Below are positions 1 through 9,301 of a stretch of DNA of 64,000 nt, one piece after another. Below the pieces are notes generated by a model. That model did not search any database. It saw only the letters and a list, made by a program, of their open reading frames with translations, and had not been told where the DNA came from. A program made the position numbers and the translations under genes. The stretch lies in the NCBI GenBank assembly GCA_017441925.1, contig JAFRUE010000007.1:744001-808000 (forward strand). Reading direction: 5' to 3'. How positions within the stretch are numbered: position 1 is the first letter of the stretch; each line of letters starts with the position of its first letter. The stretch is from Bacillota bacterium (GTDB taxonomy: Bacteria; Bacillota; Clostridia; Lachnospirales; Bianqueaceae).

Positions 1-598
1 TGAAGAACCTGTCATAATACTTGCCGTTATCGCCGCCGATCAGGTTAAGGCTCTTCAGCAGCTCTGCGGAATATCCCTTGTCCATCAGATATCTGCAGAG
101 CTGATTACGTGAGATCGGGGCGTACCCCAGCCCGAACTTCTTCAGATACTCTGTCGTGACTTTGCGGGAATCCAGATAATCCCGCGCCTGCTGAGCGTAT
201 GGACTCTGCGTGAGCTGCATGTAGAAGAAACGCGCCGCGTCGCGGTTGGCAAGACGCATCTTCTCCCTGCGGTCGATACGGGCCTTCTCCTCCGGAGACA
301 TTTCCGTCTGCGGGAGCTCGATATGAGCCTCCTCCGCGAGCTGCTCGAGCGCTTCAGGGAACGTGATGTTCTCCATCCTCTGCAGAAATGTGAATACGTT
401 GCCGCCCACGCCGCATCCAAAGCAGTGGAAGAACTGTCCCGGAGCGTTTACCGAAAACGACGGGGTCTTCTCGGAATGAAAGGGACACAGACCGAAATAA
501 TTGTTGCCGCGGCGTGTCAGAGATACGTACCGCGAGACGACACTGACGATATCGCTTCTGTCGCGGACCTCCTGGACCTTCTCGTCCGGATAATACAT
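1..598 (-). CDS. dnaG: DNA primase, N-terminal part (cut by window edge)
   Basis: DnaG makes the RNA primers for replication at the fork, working with the DnaB helicase. The visible 199 residues begin MYYPDEKVQEVRDRSDIVSV and carry the CHC2-type zinc-binding domain: CPFH near residue 38, then FHCFGCG about 17 residues later (C-x2-H...C-x2-C). The start of the catalytic core follows and runs off the left edge of the window, so the TOPRIM domain is not seen. The start is the ATG at 598, preceded on the minus strand by a strong GGAGGGGG ribosome site. No clear promoter is seen in the 120 bp upstream, which holds a hairpin that probably ends the preceding operon. In Firmicutes dnaG is usually followed by rpoD, which would lie outside the window. 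Confidence 0.93.
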   Translation of the reverse strand, partial: MYYPDEKVQEVRDRSDIVSVVSRYVSLTRRGNNYFGLCPFHSEKTPSFSVNAPGQFFHCFGCGVGGNVFTFLQRMENITFPEALEQLAEEAHIELPQTEMSPEEKARIDRREKMRLANRDAARFFYMQLTQSPYAQQARDYLDSRKVTTEYLKKFGLGYAPISRNQLCRYLMDKGYSAELLKSLNLIGGDNGKYYDRFF

Positions 599-626
599 CT
601 GTCCCCCTCCTTTCCTGCATAAAAGA

Positions 627-651
627 AGCAGAATCCGGCATGGACTCTGCT
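627..651 (-). terminator. Hairpin terminator after the CofE-like gene
   Basis: On the minus strand AGCAGAGTCC and GGATTCTGCT pair with one A-C mismatch around a five-base loop, followed by TTCTTTTAT. It lies 72 bp after the stop of the CofE-like gene and just before dnaG. The U-run is broken, so termination may be partial. Confidence 0.5.
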
Positions 652-722
652 CCCCATTCGGATGCTATTATTGTTTATTCGACATGAAGCATCCGCATCC
701 TTTTTTATTTTTACGTCAAATC

Positions 723-1925
723 TCAATCCTTGGAATAATTGTCAAAATATCCCTGGATCAGAACGATCGGCGTTCCCTTGTCGCCGCTTCCGCTTGTCAG
801 ATCCGCAAGGGATCCGATCAGATCGGTCAGACGTCTCGGTGTCGTACCTTCGGAGATCATATTGCCCGTCAGGTTCTGCGCCTTGCGGTCTTTCTCCTTG
901 ATATACTCGGTGATCGCGTTCTGCAGCTCTGCTCCGGCAAGATCGCTGAAATCATTGTCCGCCAGATATTTAAGCTTGACTTCGTTCGGACGGCCCGCAA
1001 GTCCCTCGGAATATGCCGGAGAAACGACCGGATCGGCCAGTTCCCAGATCTCGCCGACCGGATCCTTGAAAGCTCCGTCGCCGTAGATCATGACTTCGAT
1101 ATTCTTGCCGGTACGCTCCGCGAACATCGCGTGCATACGGTCCACGACCTCCTGGCAGTGGATCGGGAACAGCTTGACGCGGTCCTCTGTAGCCTTGTTG
1201 GAGCCAAGCAGACCGTACTTGTCATTGTAGCCGCTGCCGTCGATACTCTTATTCAGAATATCGGTCAGGGTATAAACCTTCTCCGCGCCTGCATTCTCAA
1301 GGATCCTGCGGGTCCTCTCGCGGGAATGAATGTCGCAGGTCAGGACATTCCTGGTATACGCGAGGATCGCCTTGGGGTTATTGGCAAAGATGATCTCAGC
1401 CTCTGCACCGGCTTCCTCGATAACGCTCTTGTAATAGGTGACATAATTAACACCGGTGAAAGGATGGCACGGATCTCCGAACGTATCCTTGAACTGCTTC
1501 TCATCCAGCACGTCGCTCCACGGATTGACTCCGCTCTCGTCCAGCTGATCCAGAGAGATCAGGTGGTTGCCGACCTCATCGGAGGGGTAGGAAAGCATCA
1601 GAACGACTTTGCGGCAGCCCTTGGCGATACCGCGCAGGCAGATGGCGAAACGGTTGCGGCTCAGGATCGGGAACAGTACTCCGACCGGCTCGTCTCCAAA
1701 CTTCTCATGAACGTCCGCGGCAATCTGGTCGACTGTCGCGTAATTGCCCTGTGCTCTCGCAACAACGGCTTCCGTAACCGCGACGACGTCACGGTCTCTC
1801 AGCGCGAAGCCCTCTCCCTCGGCTGCTCCGATCACGCTGTTCACAACGATCTCGGCAATGTCGTCACCCTCACGGATGATCGGCGCGCGGACTCCTCTTG
1901 AAACCGTACCTGTCATTCTTTTCAT
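723..1925 (-). CDS. CofE-like coenzyme F420-0:L-glutamate ligase family protein
   Basis: The N-terminal part (about residues 10-65, with RAPIIREGDDIAEIVV and LRDRDVVAVTEAVVARAQG) matches the CofE family, which in archaea and actinobacteria adds glutamate to coenzyme F420. At 400 residues it is much longer than the roughly 250-residue archaeal enzyme and belongs to the long form common in anaerobic Firmicutes and Bacteroidetes. Later blocks such as GLLGSNKATEDRVKLFP and YGDGAFKDPVGEIWELADP look conserved and phosphate-binding, but I cannot assign a substrate. The gene follows the ComB-like gene by 15 bp, with an AAGGAG ribosome site, so the two form an operon. No other F420 gene is visible, so the real reaction is probably a different amide ligation. 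Family assignment is fairly sure, function is not. Confidence 0.72.
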   Translation of the reverse strand: MKRMTGTVSRGVRAPIIREGDDIAEIVVNSVIGAAEGEGFALRDRDVVAVTEAVVARAQGNYATVDQIAADVHEKFGDEPVGVLFPILSRNRFAICLRGIAKGCRKVVLMLSYPSDEVGNHLISLDQLDESGVNPWSDVLDEKQFKDTFGDPCHPFTGVNYVTYYKSVIEEAGAEAEIIFANNPKAILAYTRNVLTCDIHSRERTRRILENAGAEKVYTLTDILNKSIDGSGYNDKYGLLGSNKATEDRVKLFPIHCQEVVDRMHAMFAERTGKNIEVMIYGDGAFKDPVGEIWELADPVVSPAYSEGLAGRPNEVKLKYLADNDFSDLAGAELQNAITEYIKEKDRKAQNLTGNMISEGTTPRRLTDLIGSLADLTSGSGDKGTPIVLIQGYFDNYSKD

Positions 1926-1940
1926 CGGCTTATCTCCTTT

Positions 1941-2633
1941 TTATAATATATTGATCTTACGGGACGTGTACAGACCGTCCTGCTTCTCTGCTCTCAGTAC
2001 AAACGGATAAATGCTCAACTGTGTGCAGAAGTCAAAATCCGCCTGCGGATAGATATGCTGCCTGTCCGGATCAAAGAAATGCTTCCCTCCGTCCTCGCGC
2101 AGCAGTGGGATCTTTTCCGCGATCGGGTATTCCCCGCCCTCAAGCAATGCGCGCAGATACTCCGCACAGACCGTATCTTCCAGACTCGGAGCCTTGCCGG
2201 CCCGGCCCATGCAGACCAGCGAAACCGTCTCGGGATTCTGCCTCCTTATGTATTCGACGATCGCTGCCGCGTTCACCAGGCTGCCGGTAATGATCTCGTC
2301 CGCTCCGGACGCGTTCACGATTCCCTGCGTCCCGGCTCCTGTCGTATGCACGATTACCCGGCCTGCGACATCCGCGTCCATGCACTGCGTCGGCGAGTTC
2401 CCGTAGGCAAAACCCTCGACCCGCGCACCGTGGCGCTCACCGAAAAGGATCCAGTCCGGATGCTCCGCCTTCAGAGCAAAAGCCTCTTCCACCTTTCCGA
2501 CCGGATGTATGGCAGCGGCTCCTTTGGCCGTCAGCAGACATTCCAGCGAGAACGCGCGGAATACATCGATAATCACGGTCAGGCCTCTCGCAGCCTTTGC
2601 CCCTTCGATCAGGTCCAGAATCTGTATCTCCAC
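1941..2633 (-). CDS. 2-phosphosulfolactate phosphatase (ComB) family protein
   Basis: ComB removes phosphate from 2-phosphosulfolactate in coenzyme M synthesis, but the family is also widespread in bacteria that make no coenzyme M. The 230-residue protein has the family blocks in order: VIIDVFRAFS near residue 20, GERHGARVEGFAYGNSP near 64, TTGAGTQGI near 96 (where archaeal forms have TTNGTRA), GSLVNAAAIVEY near 117, and SLEDTVCAEYL near 150. It starts at GTG 2633, chosen because AAGGAG lies six bases upstream. It is the first gene of a two-gene operon with the CofE-like gene and has a good promoter. Substrate unknown; a Mg-dependent acid phosphatase is the safest reading. Confidence 0.75.
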   Translation of the reverse strand: MEIQILDLIEGAKAARGLTVIIDVFRAFSLECLLTAKGAAAIHPVGKVEEAFALKAEHPDWILFGERHGARVEGFAYGNSPTQCMDADVAGRVIVHTTGAGTQGIVNASGADEIITGSLVNAAAIVEYIRRQNPETVSLVCMGRAGKAPSLEDTVCAEYLRALLEGGEYPIAEKIPLLREDGGKHFFDPDRQHIYPQADFDFCTQLSIYPFVLRAEKQDGLYTSRKINIL

Positions 2634-2669
2634 AGGCGTCTCCTTTCAGACATTCTTCAAACCTTTATA

Positions 2670-2697
2670 ATTTTACCACACTGATTCCCTCTGTCAA
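2670..2697 (-). promoter_or_regulatory. Promoter of the ComB-like/CofE-like operon
   Basis: Read on the minus strand: TTGACA, 16 bp spacer, TAAAAT, about 37 bp before the GTG start at 2633. It is divergent from the serS promoter. Confidence 0.7.
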
Positions 2698-2788
2698 GAT
2701 TTTTTTATGAGGAAGAATACCGAATTACTGACTATTTATTGATCCGTACAGCCCTGGGCAGACACGCGGGGCAACTTGCCGTTTTCGC

Positions 2789-2817
2789 TTGACAAAACCG
2801 CAAATTGAGAGTACGAT
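2789..2817 (+). promoter_or_regulatory. serS promoter
   Basis: TTGACA (2789-2794), 17 bp, TACGAT (2812-2817). Transcription would start near 2824, leaving a leader of only about 30 bases, so there is no room for a T-box. Confidence 0.75.
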
Positions 2818-2852
2818 ATCGGCATATCATTTTTACACAGGAGAGATTGCAG

Positions 2853-4139
2853 ATGCTGGATATCAGATTCGTCCGGGAGAATCCGGAAGTCGTTAAGCAG
2901 AATATAAGAAACAAATTCCAGGACGCCAAGCTGCCTCTGGTCGATGAAGTCATCGAACTGGACGCGCAGGCAAGAGCCGCTCAGAAGGAAGCCGACGACC
3001 TGCGCGCAAGCCGCAACAAGCTGAGCAAGCAGATCGGTATGCTGATGGGCCAGAAGAAATTCGACGAAGCCAATGCCGTTAAGGAGCAGGTTACACAGAA
3101 TGCCGCGCGTCTTGCCGAGCTCGAGAAGTCTGAAGCCGAGCTTGCCGAGAAAGTCAAGAAGATCATGATGGTGATCCCGAATATCATCGATCCGTCCGTC
3201 CCGATCGGCAAAGATGATTCCGAGAACGTCGAGGTTGAGCGTTTCGGCGAGCCTGTTGTCCCAGATTACGAGATCCCGTATCATACCGATATTATGGAGA
3301 GCTTCGGCGGCATCGATCTCGACAGTGCGCACCGCGTAGCCGGCAATGGTTTCTACTATCTGATCGGCGACATCGCGAGACTCCACTCCGCTGTCATCAC
3401 ATATGCGCGCGATTTCATGATCAACCGCGGATTCACTTACTGCATCCCGCCTTTCATGATCCGCAGCGCCGTTGTAGACGGTGTCATGAGCTTTGCCGAG
3501 ATGGATTCGATGATGTATAAGATCGAAGGCGAAGATCTGTATCTGATCGGTACCTCCGAGCACTCGATGATCGGCCGTTTCATCGACCAGATCCTGGACG
3601 AGAGCAAACTGCCGCAGACCCTGACCAGCTATTCGCCCTGCTTCCGTAAGGAAAAAGGCGCCCACGGCCTGGAGGAGCGCGGCGTCTATCGTATCCATCA
3701 GTTCGAAAAGCAGGAAATGATCGTTGTCTGCAAACCCGAGGACAGCAATTACTGGTATGACAAGCTGTGGCAGAATACTGTCGATCTTTTCCGCAGCATG
3801 GACATCCCGGTCCGCACCCTCGCCTGCTGCTCCGGCGACCTGGCCGATCTGAAGGTCAAGTCTCTGGACGTTGAGGCCTGGAGTCCGCGTCAGAAGAAGT
3901 ATTTCGAAGTCGGCAGCTGCTCCAATCTCGGAGAAGCACAAGCCCGCCGTCTGCGTATCCGTATCCGTGGGGAGAAAGGTACCTATCTGCCGCATACCCT
4001 GAATAATACCGTCGTGGCTCCTCCGCGCATGCTGATCGCGTTCCTCGAGAATAATCTGCAGGCTGACGGCACAGTTAAGATTCCGGATGTCCTGCAGCCC
4101 TACATGGGCGGCACCAAGCTGCTGGTCCCGAATAAATAA
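2853..4139 (+). CDS. serS: Seryl-tRNA synthetase
   Basis: Charges tRNA-Ser (and tRNA-Sec where present) with serine in the cytosol. The 428-residue protein starts MLDIRFVRENPEVVKQN; ATG 2853 was chosen over an in-frame TTG at 2805 because AGGAGAG (2839-2845) is placed correctly and 2805 lies between the -35 and -10 boxes. Residues 1-105 form the long antiparallel coiled-coil arm that grips the tRNA variable arm. The class II core follows: TSEHSMIG, motif 2 FRKEKGAHG...RIHQFEKQE, and motif 3 GSCSNLGEAQARRLRIRIR. TSEHSMIG and SCSNLGEAQARR differ from the common TAEVPLT and SCSNCTDFQARR; from memory this is the variant usual in Lachnospiraceae. Ends at a bidirectional terminator. Confidence 0.96.
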   Translation: MLDIRFVRENPEVVKQNIRNKFQDAKLPLVDEVIELDAQARAAQKEADDLRASRNKLSKQIGMLMGQKKFDEANAVKEQVTQNAARLAELEKSEAELAEKVKKIMMVIPNIIDPSVPIGKDDSENVEVERFGEPVVPDYEIPYHTDIMESFGGIDLDSAHRVAGNGFYYLIGDIARLHSAVITYARDFMINRGFTYCIPPFMIRSAVVDGVMSFAEMDSMMYKIEGEDLYLIGTSEHSMIGRFIDQILDESKLPQTLTSYSPCFRKEKGAHGLEERGVYRIHQFEKQEMIVVCKPEDSNYWYDKLWQNTVDLFRSMDIPVRTLACCSGDLADLKVKSLDVEAWSPRQKKYFEVGSCSNLGEAQARRLRIRIRGEKGTYLPHTLNNTVVAPPRMLIAFLENNLQADGTVKIPDVLQPYMGGTKLLVPNK

Positions 4140-4175
4140 AAAACGCGAGGTTCCGTTTTATCCCGGACCGATCGC

Positions 4176-4214
4176 AAAAAATAAGGTATGGCTGCCAGCC
4201 ATGCCTTATTTTTT
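4176..4214. terminator. Bidirectional terminator between serS and the esterase gene
   Basis: AAAATAAGG-T-ATGGCTG and CAGCCAT-GCCTTATTTT form a long stem with a very short loop. It is flanked by A-run and T-run, so it serves both converging genes. Confidence 0.9.
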
Positions 4215-4235
4215 GCCGAATGCGCTTATTCCCGT

Positions 4236-5258
4236 TTATCTGTCCGGAATTTCTCTGATCCGCTGTGTCAGCCGCTCCGCGATCTGCGCTACACCGTAAA
4301 TATTCGGATGCACTTCATCCGCGGACATAAAAGACATATCCCCGATCATATCCAGCCCGTTTATATATGTCACATTCGGATAACCCAACTCCTTTACGAC
4401 CAGTTCGATACATCTGCGCCATTTCTGCCCGTGACCGGCCGTATCGAAATCATCCCCGCAGTAATAGAACGGTGAAATGACGACGACCGGTTTGTCCGGA
4501 TTCCTGCCGGCGATCTCGCGGATCATATTTGTCACGCGTCCGATGATCTTGTCTTCTTTCCATGCCAGAACATTGATGCCAAGCTCTAATGTCGTCAGAT
4601 CCCAGCGTCCTTTTTCTCCCTCGGATGCGATATAATCTGCCATTGCGGGCTCCAGAGCGCAGCCGCCTGCCATACCGAGATTCCTGGCATCCATGTTCAG
4701 ATTATGCGCCAGAAGAGAGACCCATGAATGAGAAGCATCGATAGAATTTGAACCATGCGTAATGGAGGAACCGTATGCCAGCAGCGTCCTCTGCGGACAC
4801 TGTCCGGCCGCGGGCGGTTCTATATCTCCGATGATATCGTGTATCTTAAAGAATCCTCTGTCAAAAATGATCCTGATGACTGCCGGATCCCAGTCTGTCC
4901 CGCTCTTCTCCGACATCACCTTTAGGTGGTCGGGATTAGCGGATCTGGTGATCACGTAATCCTCAACGGCCGTGCTGACATGTTTATGGACTTCATGATC
5001 ATCCCAGCTGCCCTGAATGCCGCCCCGATACACGTGGAAGATCCCGTCGTCTTCTCTGGTGCTCATCCGGATCACGGCCTGTTCCCCTTTCAGAACGAAC
5101 CGCAGCTCAACACCGGTGGCTGAATCCACCATCCGCCTTCCGTGCGCGCTTTCCATTTCCGAACAGACAGCAGCCGGTACTCTCTTCCAGGAAATGCTGC
5201 CGTCATCGTTATTAACGATCTCCGCCGCGTTGTAAAGTTCAGCGTTCTTGAATATCAT
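4236..5258 (-). CDS. SGNH/GDSL-family esterase with N-terminal jelly-roll domain
   Basis: A 340-residue carbohydrate-esterase-like protein. The N-terminal 130 residues (VELRFVLKGEQAVIRMS, GIFHVYRGG) look like the beta-sandwich found ahead of SGNH esterases. The hydrolase domain then shows the four SGNH blocks: LAYGSSITHGSNS (nucleophile Ser, near 165), NLGMAGGCALEPAMADYI (Gly block), LELGINVL (Asn block), and DEVHPN (catalytic Asp and His, near 317). There is no signal peptide, so it probably works in the cytosol, for example removing acetyl groups from imported sugars; this is inference. It lies 37 bp after msrA with an AGAGGAG ribosome site and ends at a terminator shared with serS. Exact substrate unknown. 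Confidence 0.82.
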   Translation of the reverse strand: MIFKNAELYNAAEIVNNDDGSISWKRVPAAVCSEMESAHGRRMVDSATGVELRFVLKGEQAVIRMSTREDDGIFHVYRGGIQGSWDDHEVHKHVSTAVEDYVITRSANPDHLKVMSEKSGTDWDPAVIRIIFDRGFFKIHDIIGDIEPPAAGQCPQRTLLAYGSSITHGSNSIDASHSWVSLLAHNLNMDARNLGMAGGCALEPAMADYIASEGEKGRWDLTTLELGINVLAWKEDKIIGRVTNMIREIAGRNPDKPVVVISPFYYCGDDFDTAGHGQKWRRCIELVVKELGYPNVTYINGLDMIGDMSFMSADEVHPNIYGVAQIAERLTQRIREIPDR

Positions 5259-5295
5259 GGTTCTCTCCTCTTATTCTGAAAGAATTCGGATCAGG

Positions 5296-5796
5296 TCATT
5301 CCTGCAGTTTTTTAACCTCATCCATCTGTACCGGTGTGATATGGCAGTATCCGCTCGGATTTTTTTCGAGATAATCCTGATGATACTCTTCAGCGGAATA
5401 AAAGACATCAAGCGGTGCGAGCTCGACATAGAATTTATCGTGTTTGGCTTGTTCCGCGTCGTAGATCTCATGGATCGCAGGCAGATCGGCATCGTCCGCG
5501 TAATAGATGCCTGTCTGGTACTGTGTACCGATATCATGTCCCTGCTGATCCTTAACCTCAGGATCGATCACCAGGAAATAAGCCTTAAGAATCGTCGAGA
5601 GAGCAATCGCTTCCGGGTCGTATTCTACCTTAACGGTCTCACGATGTCCCGTCGTATCCGTGCAGACCTCTTTATAAGTCGGATTTGCAGTATGTCCGTT
5701 CGCGTAGCCGACAGTCGTCTCCGCAACGCCGCGCAGAGATTTGAAAACCCGCTCTGTCCCCCAGAAACATCCTCCTGCCAGATAAATCGTTTTCAT
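5296..5796 (-). CDS. msrA: Peptide-methionine (S)-S-oxide reductase
   Basis: Reduces the S-epimer of methionine sulfoxide in proteins and free methionine, repairing oxidative damage. The 166-residue protein has the diagnostic active-site block AGGCFWGTERVF at residues 7-18 (catalytic Cys10), followed by GYANGHTANPTYKEVCT and TTGHRETVKVEYDP, and ends with the typical YHQDYLEKNPSGYC, which carries the resolving cysteine. There is no fused MsrB domain. It is flanked by the FGE-sialidase gene (37 bp upstream) and the SGNH esterase gene (37 bp downstream), probably in one transcript; no hairpin separates them. Confidence 0.96.
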   Translation of the reverse strand: MKTIYLAGGCFWGTERVFKSLRGVAETTVGYANGHTANPTYKEVCTDTTGHRETVKVEYDPEAIALSTILKAYFLVIDPEVKDQQGHDIGTQYQTGIYYADDADLPAIHEIYDAEQAKHDKFYVELAPLDVFYSAEEYHQDYLEKNPSGYCHITPVQMDEVKKLQE

Positions 5797-5833
5797 ATAC
5801 TGTCCCTTTCTGTCTAATCAATATCGCAGATAA

Positions 5834-8107
5834 TTATTCCAGCGGAAGCCGGTCGATTACGATCCGTCCCTCGTGGAAAAAAGTCCTGTGCAGAAGTTTT
5901 CCGTCCGGAGCATACTCCAGTGCTTCTCCTTCTGCGGTTCTGCCGGCAAACGGACAGACTGTATGGATCTGATCCGTCCCCGGATAATACGTCGTCAGCA
6001 CATGCGTTTCCGGATCCGCTTCCGAAAGGATCGAAAGCCGCGGGAAGCCGTCCAGATTCCAGACCTTGCTCTCGCCCTGACGTTTGCCGAGATGATAATG
6101 AGAAACAGCCCGTACACGGCCGGCTGTATCATACTCGGTCTCTTCTCCCTCGAGCAGGAACCTGCCGTCGTCAGCGATGCCTCCGTGATATACAAGCCGC
6201 AGCGAACCGTCCTCGAAATACTCTTTATATTCCTGCACTCCGTCCGGATAACCGGCAGCACAGCCGCTCATGAGTTCCTCTTCTGCCGGTTCTTCAGACT
6301 CCGGCGCAAGCAGCCAGGCTTCATTGAACTCAAAATGCAGCAGAGGCTGTACATTCGTCGCGACCAGATGGATCATGCCGTCCGGACTCTGACGCAGAAC
6401 GCAGTATCCAAGAGTATCCGAACCGTCAAAAAGCCCCGGATTGTCCTTGCGCGGCTGTGTCCCCCACAGTTTTTTGAAATGCCAGTTCTGTCCCTCATCG
6501 TCCGACCATGCCGCGTAGCAGTCCCTGTCCGTACTGCCGGCAGGTCTGCGGCCGAGTTTGTCCTGATAATCGCCGCACATTACGAGCCGTCCGGAAGCAA
6601 GCCGCAGCACACAGGGCCGCTGGCCGGAATTCAATGCCGTGAAAGGCGATTTCGTGATTTCGTAACTGTCCCCTCCGTCACGCGTCACCGCCTGCGGCAT
6701 GTATCCGTCTATATCGGAATTCTTTCCGCCGAGACAAAGGATCGAACCGTCCTTCAGCTCGACTGCCGTGGTATGACGCCCCGCCGTCCGTCCGACGGGA
6801 TTCTCCCAGGTTTTCAGGCCGTCTTTGGATCGCCAGAGGACGGAGGACGCTTCGAGAGAACTGTCACAGACGAGATAGAATGTCCCGTCCTGCGCATGGA
6901 CACAGGTATTGACCGGCTGACGCACGACGTATTCCGCTTTATTTGTGAACAGCGGGAACTGTGTATCACTCCATGTCACGCCGTTGTCCGTTGACTTTTT
7001 GAACTGGAACGGGAATGAATCCGGCAGCTGCTGCCATCCCCAGAACTGGTAAACTGTCCCGTCCGTATCCGTATAAAGAAGCGGCGCGTGATCATTCACA
7101 CCGACCGGATTCAGGAAAAGATCCGGCAGATCCCATCCGTCCCTGCCCTTACGCATCCGGACAGCAACAAGACCGGATTCCGCGTCATATTCATGGAATG
7201 TCGAATAAACCGAGAGCAGCAGATCACCGTTCGGGCAGACGGTAAAGCCCGGACTGTGGTGATGGTGACGGAATCCCGCAGGAAAGCCCGCTGCGATGGA
7301 TTCCGGAACAGCCGTATTATCCGGCGGGATCGTGAAAAGCTGCCGCTTGCGGTAATATGGCTTCGAGGCATCCGGCGCGGCTTTGATAAAATCTTCCTGA
7401 TCCTGACGGACACCGACCGTAATCAGAGACAGAACCTGTTCGCCTTCCGGCTTCACGGATTCTCCCCGCACAATGCGGAAACCGATTGGATGCCGTCCGA
7501 ACGGATTGTTCTTGTCTTCGCGGTAATGACGATAGGACGGCGGCAGCGCACAGCGCATCCAGAGCTCCAGAGGTTCTTCATTATAACGTGCCGGATTGTC
7601 AAGATAACCGCCGCGGACGCATTTCCAGTCACCGGAGACGGGTCCGGCCGGATCTGCCGCGTCCTGATGCGTATACGGAGCAAACCAGTCATAGCACCAT
7701 TCACGGATATGTGCATCGCATATACGGTCCAGATTCAGTTCACCGCTATGACGCGCGGCATATTCCCATTCTGCCTCTGTCGGCAGCCTGTACGGGAGGT
7801 TTTCTTTGACGGAAAGCCATTCGCAATATGCGGCGGCTTCATGCCAGCTGACTCCGAGCACGTAACCCCGGTAATCCGTAACGTCCGGATCTTCAGCTTC
7901 GTTTCCGGTATGCATATCCCGCCAGAATTCTGCAAAATCCGCATACCGTACGGGTTCTTCCGCGATCCAGTAACCTTTGCTGATCGTAACGTTATGAACC
8001 GGCAGTCCGTCAGGACATTTTACGATGTCCCCGCCGCCCATCTTAAACGTCACCGGCCTGATATAGACCATTCTGGTACCTGTCAGATTTGTATAATCTC
8101 CGATCAT
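5834..8107 (-). CDS. FGE/sulfatase-modifying-like domain fused to sialidase-like propeller and YwqK-like tail
   Basis: A 757-residue multidomain protein. Residues 1-215 match the FGE-sulfatase (SUMF1) fold: [16 protein letters not shown] (85-100), [15 protein letters not shown] (106-120), [15 protein letters not shown] (161-175), [11 protein letters not shown] (206-216). The paired active-site cysteines of true formylglycine-generating enzymes are not seen; only [10 protein letters not shown] is present, so catalysis is doubtful. Residues 280-600 form a sialidase-like beta-propeller with four Asp-box-like repeats: STDNGVTW (372), SKDGLKTW (427), TRDGGDSY (475), SDDEGQNW (535). Residues 620-757 carry YwqK/MORN-like repeats. 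No signal peptide. Its ATG overlaps the stop of the upstream kinase by four bases (ATGA), so the two are translationally coupled. Function unknown; a glycan-binding or cleaving role is inferred. Confidence 0.72.
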   Translation of the reverse strand: MIGDYTNLTGTRMVYIRPVTFKMGGGDIVKCPDGLPVHNVTISKGYWIAEEPVRYADFAEFWRDMHTGNEAEDPDVTDYRGYVLGVSWHEAAAYCEWLSVKENLPYRLPTEAEWEYAARHSGELNLDRICDAHIREWCYDWFAPYTHQDAADPAGPVSGDWKCVRGGYLDNPARYNEEPLELWMRCALPPSYRHYREDKNNPFGRHPIGFRIVRGESVKPEGEQVLSLITVGVRQDQEDFIKAAPDASKPYYRKRQLFTIPPDNTAVPESIAAGFPAGFRHHHHSPGFTVCPNGDLLLSVYSTFHEYDAESGLVAVRMRKGRDGWDLPDLFLNPVGVNDHAPLLYTDTDGTVYQFWGWQQLPDSFPFQFKKSTDNGVTWSDTQFPLFTNKAEYVVRQPVNTCVHAQDGTFYLVCDSSLEASSVLWRSKDGLKTWENPVGRTAGRHTTAVELKDGSILCLGGKNSDIDGYMPQAVTRDGGDSYEITKSPFTALNSGQRPCVLRLASGRLVMCGDYQDKLGRRPAGSTDRDCYAAWSDDEGQNWHFKKLWGTQPRKDNPGLFDGSDTLGYCVLRQSPDGMIHLVATNVQPLLHFEFNEAWLLAPESEEPAEEELMSGCAAGYPDGVQEYKEYFEDGSLRLVYHGGIADDGRFLLEGEETEYDTAGRVRAVSHYHLGKRQGESKVWNLDGFPRLSILSEADPETHVLTTYYPGTDQIHTVCPFAGRTAEGEALEYAPDGKLLHRTFFHEGRIVIDRLPLE

Positions 8108-9282
8108 CTGTACTCCTCCATCTTATGAATCACCTGCCGGCTGCCAAGGCCGCCGGATTTTGCAAAGATCCGCAGCCTGCCGCAAACCGTGTCCGCCAGG
8201 CACACCGAAACTCCGTCCTCGATCTGACCGGTCACCCGGATCTGTCTCCAGCCAAGTGCTGCCAGGATCCCTTCCAAAGTGTCTCCGCCGAAAACGGCCA
8301 GATCCCGGCATCCTGATCCACGGATCAGTTTCACGGCGGTCTGTGTCATCCGTTCCATCAGTTCTTCGTGATAAGAAGCCGGTACATTTCTCTGTACTTC
8401 TTCTTCCCGTTCGGCCGCCGCTACGATCGCGGTCCCTCCGGAACGCAGAACAGACAGAGCCGCCTCTGCCTCATCCAGCCGGAAGAGCGGGATTTCTCCG
8501 CGATCCGCAAGCTGCTCAAATGTTATCGGATTCGCGCTCCCGCTGAAAATCAGGAAACCACCCTGTACTTCGGTTTTGCCTGTATCTTCTGTGCTGTCGG
8601 ATCTTCCGTCCGCCTCCGCCAGCAGCTTTGCGTAAACATTTCCCAGTCCCGCGCACCCGCTGATCAGGCGATAGTCTTTCCGTATTATCTCACGGGCCCT
8701 GCTCTCCATGGATCCCTCTGTTGAACAGTCATAAAGGAAGACCTCGGGTAATCCTTCATCCAGGCCGTCAGAAGCCTCTGACCATGCGCCTTCCGGAACT
8801 TTCCGCACCCGCAGCGGATAATCCATCCGCAGCAGATCCGTCCCGCTTGAGACCCGCATCGGCGAACGCGGATCCTTTGCAAAGACTGACTGTTCCAGCA
8901 GCTTTTCTCCGATATAGACTGTGCCGTCCTTAAGCATCCTCCCGATCTGCGGATAGGCCGGCATCGCGTGCAATGTCTGCCCGGTGGTACGGACCGCCGC
9001 CGCGGCCGCTGCCGAGATATTGCCGCGCCATGCGGAATCCGTCTTCAGGAAAATGCATCCGGCCCGGTCTTTCCACTGCTCAATGATACGGGCTGTCGTC
9101 TCATAAGCCTCTCCCGGCAGCATATGCCGCGATCCGGACGCGAAGACCAGGACCTCCGGATCGATATCCTGCATAACCGCATCAAGAGCGGCCGGCAGCA
9201 GCCATGTCCGGAAGCCGTATTTTGCAAAGCAGCAGCTTGTATCGAGCGCACCTGTAAAATCATCCGCGATAATCAGAATCAT
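8104..9282 (-). CDS. Four-carbon acid sugar kinase family protein (DUF1537-type)
   Basis: This family phosphorylates four-carbon acid sugars such as D-threonate, D-erythronate or related compounds. The 392-residue protein opens with [20 protein letters not shown], the typical N-terminal ADDFTGA motif, then [12 protein letters not shown] (substrate-binding KTDS-R-GN block, near 100) and [15 protein letters not shown] near 335, equivalent to the GGDT nucleotide-binding block, and ends with the FAKSGGLGS signature. The length is usual. It sits between a PHP hydrolase (19 bp upstream) and the FGE-sialidase gene (four-base overlap). No dedicated dehydrogenase or aldolase partner is adjacent, so the substrate cannot be told. 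Confidence 0.85.
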   Translation of the reverse strand: MILIIADDFTGALDTSCCFAKYGFRTWLLPAALDAVMQDIDPEVLVFASGSRHMLPGEAYETTARIIEQWKDRAGCIFLKTDSAWRGNISAAAAAAVRTTGQTLHAMPAYPQIGRMLKDGTVYIGEKLLEQSVFAKDPRSPMRVSSGTDLLRMDYPLRVRKVPEGAWSEASDGLDEGLPEVFLYDCSTEGSMESRAREIIRKDYRLISGCAGLGNVYAKLLAEADGRSDSTEDTGKTEVQGGFLIFSGSANPITFEQLADRGEIPLFRLDEAEAALSVLRSGGTAIVAAAEREEEVQRNVPASYHEELMERMTQTAVKLIRGSGCRDLAVFGGDTLEGILAALGWRQIRVTGQIEDGVSVCLADTVCGRLRIFAKSGGLGSRQVIHKMEEYR

Positions 9283-9301
9283 TGAAACATCCTTCCCGGC
9301 T

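Noticed and set aside
684-1901. 405-codon plus-strand open frame antisense to the CofE-like gene
   Set aside because: The minus-strand frame has clear family motifs, a ribosome site and an operon; the plus-strand frame has none and its composition is that of a codon shadow.
2818-2852. T-box leader for serS
   Set aside because: The promoter lies only about 30 bases before the start codon, and no antiterminator-like structure fits.
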